DNA from: JAAYGT01 sp050252075
GTDB lineage: Bacteria; Pseudomonadota; Gammaproteobacteria; Burkholderiales; Burkholderiaceae_B
Reading direction: 5' to 3'
Length of the DNA stretch: 64,000 nucleotides
Assembly (NCBI GenBank): GCA_050252075.1
Contig: JBFWLP010000003.1
Location: 1-64,000 of the forward strand
The stretch's first letter is position 1; every line of letters begins with the position of its first letter. Made by a program: the position numbers and the translations under genes. The notes under the pieces are model-generated. The model ran no database searches and was not told the origin of the DNA. It worked only from the letters and a program-made list of their open reading frames with translations. Of this stretch, positions 50,730-60,156 are shown in pieces.

Positions 50730-52493
50730 TTACAGCGCCTCGCTGGCGTAGTCGGCCAGGCGCGAGCGTTCACCGCGCTGCAGGGTGATGTGCCCGGCAT
50801 GCGGCCAGCCCTTGAAGCGGTCGACCACGTAGGTTAGCCCCGAGCTGCCTTCGGTAAGGTAGGGGGTGTCGATTTGCGCGATGTTGCCCAGGCAAATGAT
50901 TTTTGTGCCGGGGCCGGCCCGAGTGACCAGGGTTTTCATTTGCTTGGGGGTAAGGTTCTGGGCCTCGTCGATGATCAGGTACTTGTTCAGGAAGGTTCGG
51001 CCGCGCATGAAGCTCATGGACTTGATCTTGATGCGCGAGCGTATGAGGTCCATGGTGGCGTTCTTGCCGCTGTCGTTGCCGCCGGCGTTGTGGGCCATGC
51101 CGCCGTGGGTGCCCAGATGCAGCACTTCCAGGTTGTCTTCCAGCGCGCCCATCCAGGGGGCCATTTTTTCTTCCTCGGTGCCGGGCAGAAAGCCGATCTC
51201 ATCGCCCACGGGCACTGTGGCGCGGGTAATGATGATTTCGCTGTAGCGCTTGGTTTCCAGGGTTTGCGTCAGTGCCGCCGCCAGGGCCAGCAATGTTTTG
51301 CCGGTACCGGCCTGACCCAGCAGCGACACGAAGTCGATGTCAGGGTTCATGAGCAGGTTCAGGGCGAAGTTCTGTTCGCGGTTGCGCGCCGTGATGCCCC
51401 ACACGTTGTTCTTGGCGTGGCTGTAGTCGCGCAGCGTGGCCAGCACGGCGCTTCGACCGCTGACTTCCTTCACCTGGGCCTGCAGGGGCAGGTCGCCGTC
51501 GAAGTACACGAATTCGTTGACGATGAATTCGGAACACAGCGGGCCGCGAACCCGGTAATAGGTGGTTCCCCCTTGCTGCCACGATTCAACGTCTTTGCCG
51601 TGTTTGGTCCAGAAATTGGCCGGCAAAGGCATAACGCCGTCGTACAGCAGGTCGGTGTCGTCGATGACGTGATCGTTCAGGTAGTCTTCGGCGGCCAGGC
51701 CCAGCGACCGGGCTTTCAGACGCATATTGATGTCTTTGGACACCAGAATGACATCACGCCCCTTGTGCAGCGACTTGAGCGCATGCACAACCCCCAGGAT
51801 GGCGTTGTCGGCCTTGCCGGGCGGCAGTTCGATGGGCAGTTTGGCGCTGAGCGGCTGGGTCTGGAAGTGCAGCGTGCCCAGAGCATCGGTATTGCCCAGG
51901 GCATCGAGTGCGGCACCGTTTTCGAAGGCTGTGGGCGTTTCAGCCAGACCGTCCAGGTAGCGGCTGACCTGCCGCGCATTGCGGGCCACTTCCGACATGC
52001 CTTTCTTCTGGTGGTCCAGCTCTTCGAGCACAATCATGGGCAGGAAAATGTCGTGTTCCTGGAAGCGGAACAGCGAGTTCGAGTCGTGCAGAAGCACGTT
52101 GGTGTCCAGCACAAAGAGTTTGCGCTTGCCCACCGGCAGGGCCTTTTTCTTGCTGTTGTTACGGGCGGGGGCTGTTCTGGCCGGGGCGGCGGCCGGTGTG
52201 GCGGGGGCCTGCGGTGCGGGGGCCGGAACGGCGGTTGCCTGCACCGGCACGGGTGCGGGCGTTGCTGCCGATGTTGCTGCCGGCGTCGACGGTGCTGCGC
52301 CGGTCTTGGCGGGCGTGGCGGGTACGGTGACCGGAGCCGCTGTTTTCAGCAGTGCAGCCGTGGGCGTTGCCTTTTTGCGGGCCCCACGGCGCGTGCCGGC
52401 AGCCGGCTCGTCGTGCGTTTGGGGTGGGGCGGATGGGGTGGCAACGGGATCAACCTTGTCACCCATACGGGTTGGCAACTTGGGAAGCGGCAT
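50730..52493 (-). CDS. PhoH-family ATPase with PIN domain
   Basis: A 587-residue protein of the YlaK/PhoH2 type. Residues 1-130 are an Ala/Pro/Thr-rich disordered tail. A PIN RNase domain starts about 137 (RKLFVLDTNVLLHDSNSLFR, with an acidic LDTN site, and ELDHQKKGMSEVARNARQ). The PhoH P-loop ATPase domain is at about 375-585 (LLGQAGTGKTLLALAAAL, ITRATVPVGDEIGFLPGTEE, LIIDEAQNLTPKQMKTLVTR). PIN-PhoH proteins are thought to unwind and cut RNA. It is followed 5 bp later by pdxA and preceded by bcp, all minus strand. Confidence 0.92.
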   Translation of the reverse strand: MPLPKLPTRMGDKVDPVATPSAPPQTHDEPAAGTRRGARKKATPTAALLKTAAPVTVPATPAKTGAAPSTPAATSAATPAPVPVQATAVPAPAPQAPATPAAAPARTAPARNNSKKKALPVGKRKLFVLDTNVLLHDSNSLFRFQEHDIFLPMIVLEELDHQKKGMSEVARNARQVSRYLDGLAETPTAFENGAALDALGNTDALGTLHFQTQPLSAKLPIELPPGKADNAILGVVHALKSLHKGRDVILVSKDINMRLKARSLGLAAEDYLNDHVIDDTDLLYDGVMPLPANFWTKHGKDVESWQQGGTTYYRVRGPLCSEFIVNEFVYFDGDLPLQAQVKEVSGRSAVLATLRDYSHAKNNVWGITARNREQNFALNLLMNPDIDFVSLLGQAGTGKTLLALAAALTQTLETKRYSEIIITRATVPVGDEIGFLPGTEEEKMAPWMGALEDNLEVLHLGTHGGMAHNAGGNDSGKNATMDLIRSRIKIKSMSFMRGRTFLNKYLIIDEAQNLTPKQMKTLVTRAGPGTKIICLGNIAQIDTPYLTEGSSGLTYVVDRFKGWPHAGHITLQRGERSRLADYASEAL

Positions 52494-52537
52494 GTAGTCG
52501 GGCTCCTGCGTGTTATGTGCGTGTTATTGGCGTGTTC

Positions 52538-53002
52538 TTACGATTCGCGCACGGCCTGAAGGACCTCGTCGACATGGCCGGGCACTTTTACGCCGCGCCA
52601 TTCGCGCAGCAGTGTTCCGTCAGCATCGATCAGGAACGTGCTGCGTTCAATTCCGCGTACTTGTTTACCGTACATGTTTTTCAGTTTCATGACGCCGAAC
52701 TGCGTGCAAAGCGTTTCGTCGGGGTCGGAAATGAGCGGAAAAGGCAGGTTCTGTTTCTCGGTGAAATTCTGGTGCGACTTGAGCGAGTCGCGCGACACGC
52801 CCATGATCTGGCAGCCGGCGGCCCGGAATGCGTCGTAGGTGTCGCGAAACCCCTGGGCTTCGGTGGTGCAGCCGGGGGTGTTGTCTTTGGGATAAAAAAA
52901 CAACACCACTTTTTGCCCGGCCAGATCGGGCAAGTGGATTTCGCCTTGGGTGCTGTCGGCTGTAAACGAGGGGACAGGTTGTCCTTGGGCTAGATCAGTC
53001 AT
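52538..53002 (-). CDS. bcp: Bcp-type thioredoxin-dependent peroxiredoxin
   Basis: Peroxide-reducing enzyme of the Bcp/PrxQ group, 154 residues. The active-site motif YPKDNTPGCTTEAQGFRD carries the peroxidatic Cys. The resolving Cys found five residues later in E. coli Bcp (PGCTxxAC) is Gln here, so this is the 1-Cys or alternate-resolving type. RSTFLIDADGTLLREWRGV follows near the C-terminus. Its ATG overlaps the upstream gene's stop (ATGA). Confidence 0.94.
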   Translation of the reverse strand: MTDLAQGQPVPSFTADSTQGEIHLPDLAGQKVVLFFYPKDNTPGCTTEAQGFRDTYDAFRAAGCQIMGVSRDSLKSHQNFTEKQNLPFPLISDPDETLCTQFGVMKLKNMYGKQVRGIERSTFLIDADGTLLREWRGVKVPGHVDEVLQAVRES

Positions 53003-53448
53003 GCGATTTCCTTGTTGGGAAGCAGGGCCACCACCACGCGGCGCCCTTCGGCCATCAGAATATTGTAGGTGCGTGCGGCGGCCTCAGTGCTCATGGCTTC
53101 CACACCGATACCCAGGTCGAGCAGCGGGCGTACTACATGGGCGGGCAGCAAATACTGCCGCAGCCCGGTGCCCACCAGCATGACCTCGGGGGCGCCGGCC
53201 GGCCGCTCGCGCGGGCCGGTGTTCAGGAAGTCGGCCGGGTTGCCGGGCGCGGTGTCGGCAAGCCCGGCCACCGTGCGCAATTCGGCACTGGTAATGTGCG
53301 CCGGTGCGCTAACGTGCCACTGTTCGATGGGGCCTTCGGGGCCGAAATACACCGCATGATGGAAGTCGACCTCGTTGATCTGGATGTAATCGGGGCCGTA
53401 CGCCGTGACGGTGTTCAGCGCCGGATTGTTTTCACGTTGCAATTGCAA
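52999..53448 (-). CDS. Mth938-like (DUF498) domain protein
   Basis: A 149-residue protein of the Mth938/NDUFAF3 family (DUF498), found widely but without a firm bacterial function. Family features are GPDYIQINEVDFHHAVYF, LNTGPRE-like SF region and EVMLVGTGLRQYLLPAHVVR, ending with the typical MSTEAAARTYNILMAEGRRV. I chose a TTG start at 53448 because AGGAG stands 6 nt upstream; the frame extends further upstream but without conserved residues. It is translationally coupled to bcp. Confidence 0.85.
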   Translation of the reverse strand: MQLQRENNPALNTVTAYGPDYIQINEVDFHHAVYFGPEGPIEQWHVSAPAHITSAELRTVAGLADTAPGNPADFLNTGPRERPAGAPEVMLVGTGLRQYLLPAHVVRPLLDLGIGVEAMSTEAAARTYNILMAEGRRVVVALLPNKEIA

Positions 53449-53607
53449 AGCATCACTCCTGACAATGGGTTGATGATAGCGCAAACCGCGGCCGGTTCGC
53501 CCGCCCCGGCGTGCCGTGTTGCTTCGCTTGCGCGACGCAGCAATATTCATCGCCCAATCGTTTAAACTAGTCAGTTATTTACTGTACTTTGTCATCTAAG
53601 GAACATC

Positions 53608-54795
53608 ATGACGAACTTCCCGCGTATTGAACGGTTGCCGCCCTATGTATTCAATATTACCGGTGAACTCAAGATGGCGGCGCGCCGGCGCGGTGAGGAC
53701 ATTATCGATATGTCCATGGGTAACCCCGATGGCCCAACCCCCAAACATATCGTCGACAAACTGGTTGAAGTGGCCAGCCGCCCCGACACGCACGGCTATT
53801 CGGTGTCCAAAGGCATTCCGCGCTTGCGCCGTGCCATTTCGGGCTGGTACGAGCGCCGCTACAACGTGGCCATCGACCCCGATTCCGAGGCCATAGTCAC
53901 CATCGGCTCGAAAGAGGGGCTGGCCCACCTGATGCTGGCAACGCTCGATCGCGGCGACACGGTGCTGGTGCCCAACCCCAGCTACCCCATCCATATTTAC
54001 GGCGCGGTCATTGCCGGGGCCAATATCCGTTCGGTGCCCATGACGCCGGGCCTGGACTTCTTCGAGGAAATCGAGCGCGCGGTTCGCGAAACCATTCCCA
54101 AGCCGAAAATGATGATCCTGGGGTTCCCCAGCAATCCCACGGCGCAGTGCGTAGATTTATCGTTCTTCGAGCGTATTATCGGGCTGGCCCGGGAACATAA
54201 TATTCTGGTGGTGCACGATCTGGCCTATGCCGACATTACCTTCGACGGCTATGTGGCGCCTTCCATTATGCAGGTGCCGGGCGCACGCGATGTTGCCGTG
54301 GAGTTTTTCACCATGAGCAAGAGCTACAACATGGCCGGCTGGCGTGTGGGCTTCATGGTGGGCAACCAGGAATTGGTGAATGCGCTGGCGCGCATCAAAA
54401 GCTACCACGACTACGGCACGTTCACGCCCATTCAGGTGGCGTCAATTGCCGCCCTGGAAGGCCCCCAAGACTGCGTGAAGCAGGTGGTGGAACAGTACAA
54501 AAACCGTCGCGATGTGCTGGCCAAAGGTTTGCATGAAGCCGGCTGGGTGGTCGATATTCCGAAAGCGTCCATGTACATCTGGGCCAAAATTCCCGAGCCT
54601 TACCAGAAAATGGGGTCGCTCGAATTTTCCAAGCGCGTGCTGGCCGATGCGAAAGTGGCGGTGTCGCCCGGTATCGGTTTCGGCGACTACGGCGATGAAT
54701 ACGTTCGCTTTGCGCTGATTGAAAACGAGCAACGCACTCGCCAGGCGGTGCGCGGCGTGAAGGAAATGTTCCGAAAAGACGGGTTGATGAAATGA
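53608..54795 (+). CDS. alaC: Alanine/glutamate-pyruvate aminotransferase (AlaC type)
   Basis: PLP-dependent class I aminotransferase of 395 residues, matching AlaC (alanine synthesis from pyruvate). It carries [37 protein letters not shown] and the PLP lysine in [17 protein letters not shown] (about residue 236). A closely related possibility is LL-diaminopimelate aminotransferase. It heads the alaC-hom-thrC operon and overlaps hom by 4 bp; this order is common in Betaproteobacteria. Confidence 0.93.
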   Translation: MTNFPRIERLPPYVFNITGELKMAARRRGEDIIDMSMGNPDGPTPKHIVDKLVEVASRPDTHGYSVSKGIPRLRRAISGWYERRYNVAIDPDSEAIVTIGSKEGLAHLMLATLDRGDTVLVPNPSYPIHIYGAVIAGANIRSVPMTPGLDFFEEIERAVRETIPKPKMMILGFPSNPTAQCVDLSFFERIIGLAREHNILVVHDLAYADITFDGYVAPSIMQVPGARDVAVEFFTMSKSYNMAGWRVGFMVGNQELVNALARIKSYHDYGTFTPIQVASIAALEGPQDCVKQVVEQYKNRRDVLAKGLHEAGWVVDIPKASMYIWAKIPEPYQKMGSLEFSKRVLADAKVAVSPGIGFGDYGDEYVRFALIENEQRTRQAVRGVKEMFRKDGLMK

Positions 54796-56096
54796 CGACA
54801 CCGATGAAAGTGGGTTTGCTGGGTCTGGGCGTTGTCGGTGGCGGCACCTGGAAGGTTTTGCAGAAAAATGCGCAGGAAATTGCGCGTCGTGCGGGTCGTA
54901 GCATTCAGGTGGCGGGTATTGCCGTGCGCGATGTCGAAAAGGCGCGTGCCCTGGTGGGCGACGCGGTGCCGGTTACCAGCGACCCCTTGTCGCTGGTGCG
55001 CGACCCCGACATCGATGTCATTGTGGAACTGATCGGCGGCGATTCCACGGCGTACGAAATGATCATGGAAGCCATTGCCCAGGGCAAGCACGTGGTAACG
55101 GCGAACAAGGCGTTGCTGGCCAAGTACGGCAACGAGGTGTTTGCCGCCGCCCATGCCAAGGGCGTCATGGTTACCTTCGAAGCAGCGGTGGCCGGGGGTA
55201 TTCCCATTATCAAAGCCATTCGCGAGGGCCTGACGGCCAACCGCATCGAGTCGGTGGTGGGCATTATCAACGGCACCACCAATTTCATCTTGTCGGAAAT
55301 GCGGTCGCGCGGGCAGCCGTTTTACTCGGTGCTGGCCGAAGCCCAGCATTTGGGATACGCCGAAGCCGATCCCACCTTCGATATTGAAGGGGTCGATGCC
55401 GCGCACAAGCTTACCTTGCTGTCCGCCATGGCATTCGGCATTCCGGTGCAATTTGAAAAAGCCCATATCGAAGGCATTACGAACCTGGCGCCGGAAGACA
55501 TTCAGCACGCCGAGCGCCTGGGTTACCGGATCAAGCTGCTGGGCATTACGCGTCGCCGCCCCAACGGCATCGAGCTGCGGGTGCACCCCACGCTGGTGCC
55601 CACCAATTGCTTGCTGGCCAATGTTGAAGGGGCCATGAACGCGGTGCTGGTGCAAGGCGATGCCGTCGGCCCTTCGCTGTATTACGGGCAGGGCGCGGGC
55701 GAATTGCCCACGGCGTCGGCCGTGGTGGCCGATCTGGTTGACGTCGCCCGCTTGCAGGCGGCTGATCACGATCACCGTGTGCCTTATCTGGCGTTCCAGC
55801 TCGACGCCATGGATGACACTCCCGTTATGCCCATGGAAGACGTGGTGTCGTCGTATTACCTGCGCCTGCGTGTGCAGGACCGTCCGGGTGTTCTGGCCGA
55901 TGTGGCCCGTATTCTGGCCAATGCCGGCATCTCTATCGGTTCCATGATCCAGGAACCCAATGGCGAGGCTGAAGCCGACATCATCTTCCTGACCCACGAG
56001 GCCCGCGAGGGGGCCATTGCCCAGGCGATGGACCAGATTCGTACCTTGCCCGTGGTGCAGTCCGAGCTGATTCTGCTGCGCGTGGAGAATATCTGA
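54792..56096 (+). CDS. hom: Homoserine dehydrogenase
   Basis: Reduces aspartate semialdehyde to homoserine on the way to threonine and methionine. The 434-residue protein is monofunctional (no aspartokinase). It has a Rossmann nucleotide site ([17 protein letters not shown]), the catalytic core with [15 protein letters not shown] and [14 protein letters not shown], and a C-terminal ACT domain (about 350-430, [20 protein letters not shown]) for threonine feedback. It shares one base with thrC. Confidence 0.97.
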   Translation: MTTPMKVGLLGLGVVGGGTWKVLQKNAQEIARRAGRSIQVAGIAVRDVEKARALVGDAVPVTSDPLSLVRDPDIDVIVELIGGDSTAYEMIMEAIAQGKHVVTANKALLAKYGNEVFAAAHAKGVMVTFEAAVAGGIPIIKAIREGLTANRIESVVGIINGTTNFILSEMRSRGQPFYSVLAEAQHLGYAEADPTFDIEGVDAAHKLTLLSAMAFGIPVQFEKAHIEGITNLAPEDIQHAERLGYRIKLLGITRRRPNGIELRVHPTLVPTNCLLANVEGAMNAVLVQGDAVGPSLYYGQGAGELPTASAVVADLVDVARLQAADHDHRVPYLAFQLDAMDDTPVMPMEDVVSSYYLRLRVQDRPGVLADVARILANAGISIGSMIQEPNGEAEADIIFLTHEAREGAIAQAMDQIRTLPVVQSELILLRVENI

Positions 56097-57508
56097 TGAA
56101 ATACCTTACAACGCGCGGGGGCATGGAACCCAAGCCGTTCAGTGACATTCTTCTGGAAGGGCTGGCCACCGACGGCGGCCTGGCGTTGCCCGAAAGCTAT
56201 CCGGTGGTGTCCGCCGACACCCTGCAGGCCTGGCGCCGCTTGTCGTACGCCGGCCTGGCCACCGAGATTCTGTCGCTGTTCATCGACGACATTTCCCGCG
56301 ATGACCTGGACCGCCTTACACACGCGGCTTATCGCCCCGACGTTTTCGGCAGCGAGCAGATCGTGCCCCTGAAGCCGCTGGACGGCGGGTTGACCCTGCT
56401 GGGCTTGTCGGAAGGCCCCACTTTGGCTTTCAAAGACATGGCCATGCAGTTTCTGGGTCATATTTTTGAGTATGTTCTTACGCGGCGCGGCACCACATTG
56501 AACATTCTGGGTGCCACGTCGGGCGACACCGGTTCGGCGGCCGAATATGCCTTGCGCGGAAAGCAGGGCGTGTCCGTGTTCATGCTGTCGCCTCATGGCC
56601 GCATGAGCGATTTCCAGCGTGCGCAAATGTATTCCCTGCAAGACGCCAATATCCACAACCTTGCGGTCAAGGGTGTGTTTGATGACTGCCAGGATATCGT
56701 CAAGGCTTTGTCGGGCGATCTGGCGTTCAAGGCGCGCTACCATCTGGGGGCGGTGAATTCGATCAACTGGGCGCGCATTGCGGCGCAGGTAGTGTATTAC
56801 TTCTGGGGCTGGCTGCGCGCCACCCAAAGAGCAGACCAGCAGGTGTCGTTCGCGGTGCCGTCGGGCAACTTCGGGAATATTCTGGCGGGCCACATTGCAC
56901 GCCAGATGGGGCTGCCCGTGCGCCGTCTGGTACTGGCCACCAATGAAAACAATGTGCTGGAAGAGTTTTTCCGCACCGGTGTCTACCGGCCCCGGTCGGC
57001 CCAGAACACGCATGCCACGTCCAGTCCGTCCATGGACATTTCCCGGGCATCGAACTTCGAGCGTTTTGTCTTCGATCTGCTCGACCGCGATCCGGCGCGG
57101 GTGCGTCAGGCCTGGAACCAGCTGGCTTCGCAAGGCTACTTCGATCTTACCGATATGAAGCCGCTGTTTGAGTCGCGCTTTGGCTTTGTGGCGGGTGTCA
57201 GCAATCACGCCGACCGCCTGGCCACCATTCGTTCGGTGTCCAGTAGCACCGGTGTGCTCATCGATCCACACACGGCCGACGGTGTGAAGGTGGCGCGCGA
57301 GTACGTTGAGCCCGGCGTGCCCATGCTGGTGCTGGAAACGGCGTTGCCGGCCAAGTTCAATGAAACCATCCGCGAAGCCATCGGGCGCGACGCTCCGATA
57401 CCCCCGCATTTGCACGACCTGGCCACGTTGCCGCAAAAAGTGCAGGTGATGGAGTGCCGGGTCGACGATGTTCGTCGCTACATCGAGACGCATGCTCCAG
57501 CTGGCTAA
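56096..57508 (+). CDS. thrC: Threonine synthase
   Basis: PLP enzyme that makes threonine from O-phosphohomoserine. The 470 residues begin [20 protein letters not shown]. The PLP lysine lies in EGPTLAFKDMAMQFLG (about residue 111) and the phosphate-binding loop in GATSGDTGSAAEYALRG. The intact hom-thrC pair supplies threonine; thrB is not in the window. The 3' end overlaps crcB by 17 bp. Confidence 0.97.
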   Translation: MKYLTTRGGMEPKPFSDILLEGLATDGGLALPESYPVVSADTLQAWRRLSYAGLATEILSLFIDDISRDDLDRLTHAAYRPDVFGSEQIVPLKPLDGGLTLLGLSEGPTLAFKDMAMQFLGHIFEYVLTRRGTTLNILGATSGDTGSAAEYALRGKQGVSVFMLSPHGRMSDFQRAQMYSLQDANIHNLAVKGVFDDCQDIVKALSGDLAFKARYHLGAVNSINWARIAAQVVYYFWGWLRATQRADQQVSFAVPSGNFGNILAGHIARQMGLPVRRLVLATNENNVLEEFFRTGVYRPRSAQNTHATSSPSMDISRASNFERFVFDLLDRDPARVRQAWNQLASQGYFDLTDMKPLFESRFGFVAGVSNHADRLATIRSVSSSTGVLIDPHTADGVKVAREYVEPGVPMLVLETALPAKFNETIREAIGRDAPIPPHLHDLATLPQKVQVMECRVDDVRRYIETHAPAG

Positions 57509-57881
57509 TGTCGCCGCCATCGGTATCGGCGCTGCGCTGGGGGCCGTGTTCCGCTGGTTGCTGGGGTTGTGGCTGAATCAACCCTATTTGTCGTTGCCCT
57601 GGGGAACACTGGCCGCCAATTTTATCGGGGCCTACCTTATTGGCCTGGCCCTGGGGGCGTTGTCACTGTTTCCCGAGGTTCCAGTGTGGCTGCGCCTGTT
57701 TTTCGTTACCGGCTTTCTGGGCGGCCTGACCACCTTTTCCACTTTTTCGGGCGAATCCTTCGGTATGCTGGAGCGTGGCGAGTACCTGACCGCGCTGGGG
57801 TATATGGGCGGCAGCGTGGCCGGCTGTATCGCCTTGACCGCCGTGGGGTTTGTGACCGTTCACGCCCTGATCAAGCCCTGA
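57492..57881 (+). CDS. crcB: CrcB/Fluc fluoride channel
   Basis: Small dual-topology membrane protein that exports fluoride. The ATG at 57492 (MLQLANVAAIGIGAALGAVF) gives 129 residues, standard for the family; earlier codons overlap thrC further. Four hydrophobic segments and the signature GFLGGLTTFSTFSGE plus TLAANFIGAYLIGLALG are present. No fluoride riboswitch was recognised. It reads through from thrC and converges with hpnE, overlapping by 11 bp. Confidence 0.94.
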   Translation: MLQLANVAAIGIGAALGAVFRWLLGLWLNQPYLSLPWGTLAANFIGAYLIGLALGALSLFPEVPVWLRLFFVTGFLGGLTTFSTFSGESFGMLERGEYLTALGYMGGSVAGCIALTAVGFVTVHALIKP

Positions 57882-59274
57882 AGGCCTGGGGGGCGGCCGC
57901 CGTGGCGCCGTCCAGCTGGTCGGCCAGGCAGCGCGCGGCGCGCCGGCCGCTGCGTACCGCGCCTTCCAGCACCGCCGGGTAGCCTGTGGCCGTCCAGTCG
58001 CCCGCCACGACCACATTCGGCCATGCCGTAACATTGTCCGGGCGATCCAGCCCCGGCAACGCGGCGAATGTGGCTCGCTTCTCGACAATCAGGCTGTATC
58101 CGGTCACCGGCGGTAAATCCCCCCCTTGCTCCCGCACCTGGCCCGCCACCGCACTTGCCAGCCAGTCACCCTCCGCCTGCACCACCCCCACCGCATCACT
58201 CACCACCACATGAACTTTGGGGTCAGAGTAAAAGTCGGGGTCAGAGTAAAACCCGTGCGGATTGAACAGCCATTGCCCTACCTGGCCTTCATGCGGGTTG
58301 TCGTGCAGCAGGTACATGGGGGTCTGTGTGACCCAGGGACGTTCCAGACGCAGTGTAAGGGTGGCAATGGGTCGATAGGTGAAGGCCGCCAGCGAGGACA
58401 GCAGTTGCCCGCTGCCGGGCATGGCCGGCAACTGCGCCGCCAATTGGCGCGCCGGTGCAGCTTGCGTGGCGATCACCAGGGCGTTGAAATGCTCGCCATT
58501 CACATACAGACTACGCGCATTTTCCCATTGCAGACGGCGCACGGGAGTACGCCATCGAACCATCGCGGCATGTTGCGTCTGCAACTGCCGCACGGCGGTG
58601 TCGCACCACAAGGCCGTAAGGTCAACTCGGGGAATCAGTACGTCAGTAGCTTGTCGGGTCGCGCCCCCGAGGCTGTCTTTCAGTACCCGCCAAAGCAGCT
58701 GCGCACAGGCCTCATGGGCGGGCGTGTTCAGCGCCGCCACGCACAGGGGTTCCCAGAAGTGGCGCAGCAGGGCGGCCGACGGTCTTGAAGGTGCCAGCCA
58801 TTTCGCGACAGTGACGGATGGCGGGGCTGTTTTCAGGGCCCGATGCAGGAAGAGCGCGAATCGCGCACGGTCGGCCGTACTGACGCCGCGCACGGTGAGC
58901 AGGGCCGCGATCCGGTTCCAGGGCGCGGGCCAGGCCGGTGTGCCAAGCCGGAAGGTTCCATCCAGGCTTTCCAGTCGCAGGGGTTCGCGATAAAAGCGTT
59001 GTTCGGCGTCCAGCCCCAGTTCCCGCATGAGCGCCAGTGTTTCGGTATACGCACCCAGCAACAGGTGCTGGCCGTTGTCGATGATCCACGATTCGCCCGG
59101 CGTGGCGCCGTGTACCGGCGCCTTGATCCTGCGCGCCCGGCCGCCAACGGTGTCGGACGCCTCGAAGACGGTCACCTGGTACCCCTGGCGCGCCAGGGAG
59201 AGCGCGCAACTAAGGCCAGCCCACCCGGCGCCTGCAATGGCCACATGATGGCCGGCGCCTGCACCCAGACTCAC
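57871..59274 (-). CDS. hpnE: HpnE hydroxysqualene dehydroxylase with repeat insert
   Basis: FAD-dependent enzyme converting hydroxysqualene to squalene. A GTG at 59274 overlaps the hpnD stop (GTGA) and yields 467 residues (MSLGAGAGHHVAIAGAGWAG). The FAD-binding dinucleotide fold follows at once (GAGWAGLSCALSLARQGYQV, GGRARR). A conserved amine-oxidase-type end (VVVAGDWTATGYPAVLEGAV) is near the C-terminus. Residues about 341-352 read FYSDPDFYSDP-K, a doubled hexapeptide encoded by the 18-bp repeat also present in fliO. The longer open frame upstream, over hpnD, is not used. Confidence 0.92.
   Translation of the reverse strand: MSLGAGAGHHVAIAGAGWAGLSCALSLARQGYQVTVFEASDTVGGRARRIKAPVHGATPGESWIIDNGQHLLLGAYTETLALMRELGLDAEQRFYREPLRLESLDGTFRLGTPAWPAPWNRIAALLTVRGVSTADRARFALFLHRALKTAPPSVTVAKWLAPSRPSAALLRHFWEPLCVAALNTPAHEACAQLLWRVLKDSLGGATRQATDVLIPRVDLTALWCDTAVRQLQTQHAAMVRWRTPVRRLQWENARSLYVNGEHFNALVIATQAAPARQLAAQLPAMPGSGQLLSSLAAFTYRPIATLTLRLERPWVTQTPMYLLHDNPHEGQVGQWLFNPHGFYSDPDFYSDPKVHVVVSDAVGVVQAEGDWLASAVAGQVREQGGDLPPVTGYSLIVEKRATFAALPGLDRPDNVTAWPNVVVAGDWTATGYPAVLEGAVRSGRRAARCLADQLDGATAAAPQAFRA
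58219..58254. repeat. Two 18-bp tandem repeats inside hpnE
   Basis: GGGGTCAGAGTAAAA occurs at 58219 and again at 58237, an 18-bp period. On the coding strand each unit reads (F)YSDP plus one residue, the same phase as in fliO (22427-22480). Both sites have the identical 14-base core GGGGTCAGAGTAAA, and the two genes are unrelated. Confidence 0.85.
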
Positions 59275-60140
59275 GGCCGGCCGAGACGCTTTACCAGACC
59301 GTGCCCACCGCTCACCCACGTTTTCCAGGCAAGCCAGAGCTTGCGGATGGGGGTCAGGGAAATGCGCTGGTCCAGAACGCGCCATTGCTCGTCGTCGATT
59401 TCGTGCAGCAGGGTGTTGTAGATGGCGGCCATGAGCAGCCCGGGGCGCTGGCTGCGGATGTCCTGGGCGGGCAGCGCTTGCATGGCCTCGCGGTATAGCG
59501 CATGCGTACGTTCCGACTGCGCTTTCATGAGCTCGGTGAAACCGGGTGTGTAGATGCCATTCAGAATATCCGCTTCGCGTACACCGAAGGCCTTCAGATC
59601 GGACAAGGGCAGGTAAATGCGGCCCCGCCGGGCATCGTCGCCGACGTCGCGAATGATGTTGGTCATTTGAAACGCCAGCCCCAGTTTCTGCGCGTAATCG
59701 AGGGTTTCGGGCCGGGTGTAGCCGAAAATGGCCGCTGAAAGCTCGCCCACCACACCCGCCGCATGCCAGCAGTAGCGGCGCAATGCCGCCCAGTCGTCGT
59801 AGCGGTGGCGGTCCAGATCCATTTCCATGCCTTCGATGATGGCATAAAGGTGATCCTGATTCAGGCCGAACGGCGCGATATGAGGGGCCAGCGCCTGCAT
59901 TACAGGGTGCTCGGCCGAACCGTGTTCGTACAGCATTTCCACCTGCTTGCGCCACCACACCAGTTTCATGCGGGCCACCGAGGTTTCATGGACTTCGTCG
60001 ACGATGTCGTCGACCTCGCGGCAAAACGCATAGAGCGCGGTAATGGCGCGTCGTCTGTCGGGAGGAAGAAACAGAAACGCATAGTAAAAGCTGGAGCCAC
60101 TTTGCGCTGCTTTGTTTTGGCAGTACTCGTCGGGGGTCAT
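59271..60140 (-). CDS. hpnD: HpnD presqualene diphosphate synthase
   Basis: Condenses two farnesyl diphosphates to presqualene diphosphate. The ATG at 60140 (MTPDEYCQNKAAQSGSSFYY) gives 289 residues and matches the family start; a TTG at 60203 would overlap hpnC. The two Asp-rich motifs are REVDDIVDE and MTNIIRDVGDDARRGRIYLP. The operon hpnC-hpnD-hpnE makes squalene for hopanoids or as a membrane lipid; the hopene cyclase shc is not in the window. Confidence 0.95.
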   Translation of the reverse strand: MTPDEYCQNKAAQSGSSFYYAFLFLPPDRRRAITALYAFCREVDDIVDEVHETSVARMKLVWWRKQVEMLYEHGSAEHPVMQALAPHIAPFGLNQDHLYAIIEGMEMDLDRHRYDDWAALRRYCWHAAGVVGELSAAIFGYTRPETLDYAQKLGLAFQMTNIIRDVGDDARRGRIYLPLSDLKAFGVREADILNGIYTPGFTELMKAQSERTHALYREAMQALPAQDIRSQRPGLLMAAIYNTLLHEIDDEQWRVLDQRISLTPIRKLWLAWKTWVSGGHGLVKRLGRP

Positions 60141-60156
60141 GAAAACGTTGCTGGCC

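Noticed and set aside
50874..52559. 561-residue open frame opposite the PhoH gene
   Set aside because: Gly/Gln/Arg/Cys-rich shadow of the PhoH-PIN coding sequence with no recognisable domain.
59275..59958. Possible longer HpnE starting inside hpnD
   Set aside because: The N-terminal 228 codons overlap conserved HpnD sequence in another frame. A GTG overlapping the hpnD stop gives a normal-length HpnE that starts just before the FAD-binding motif.
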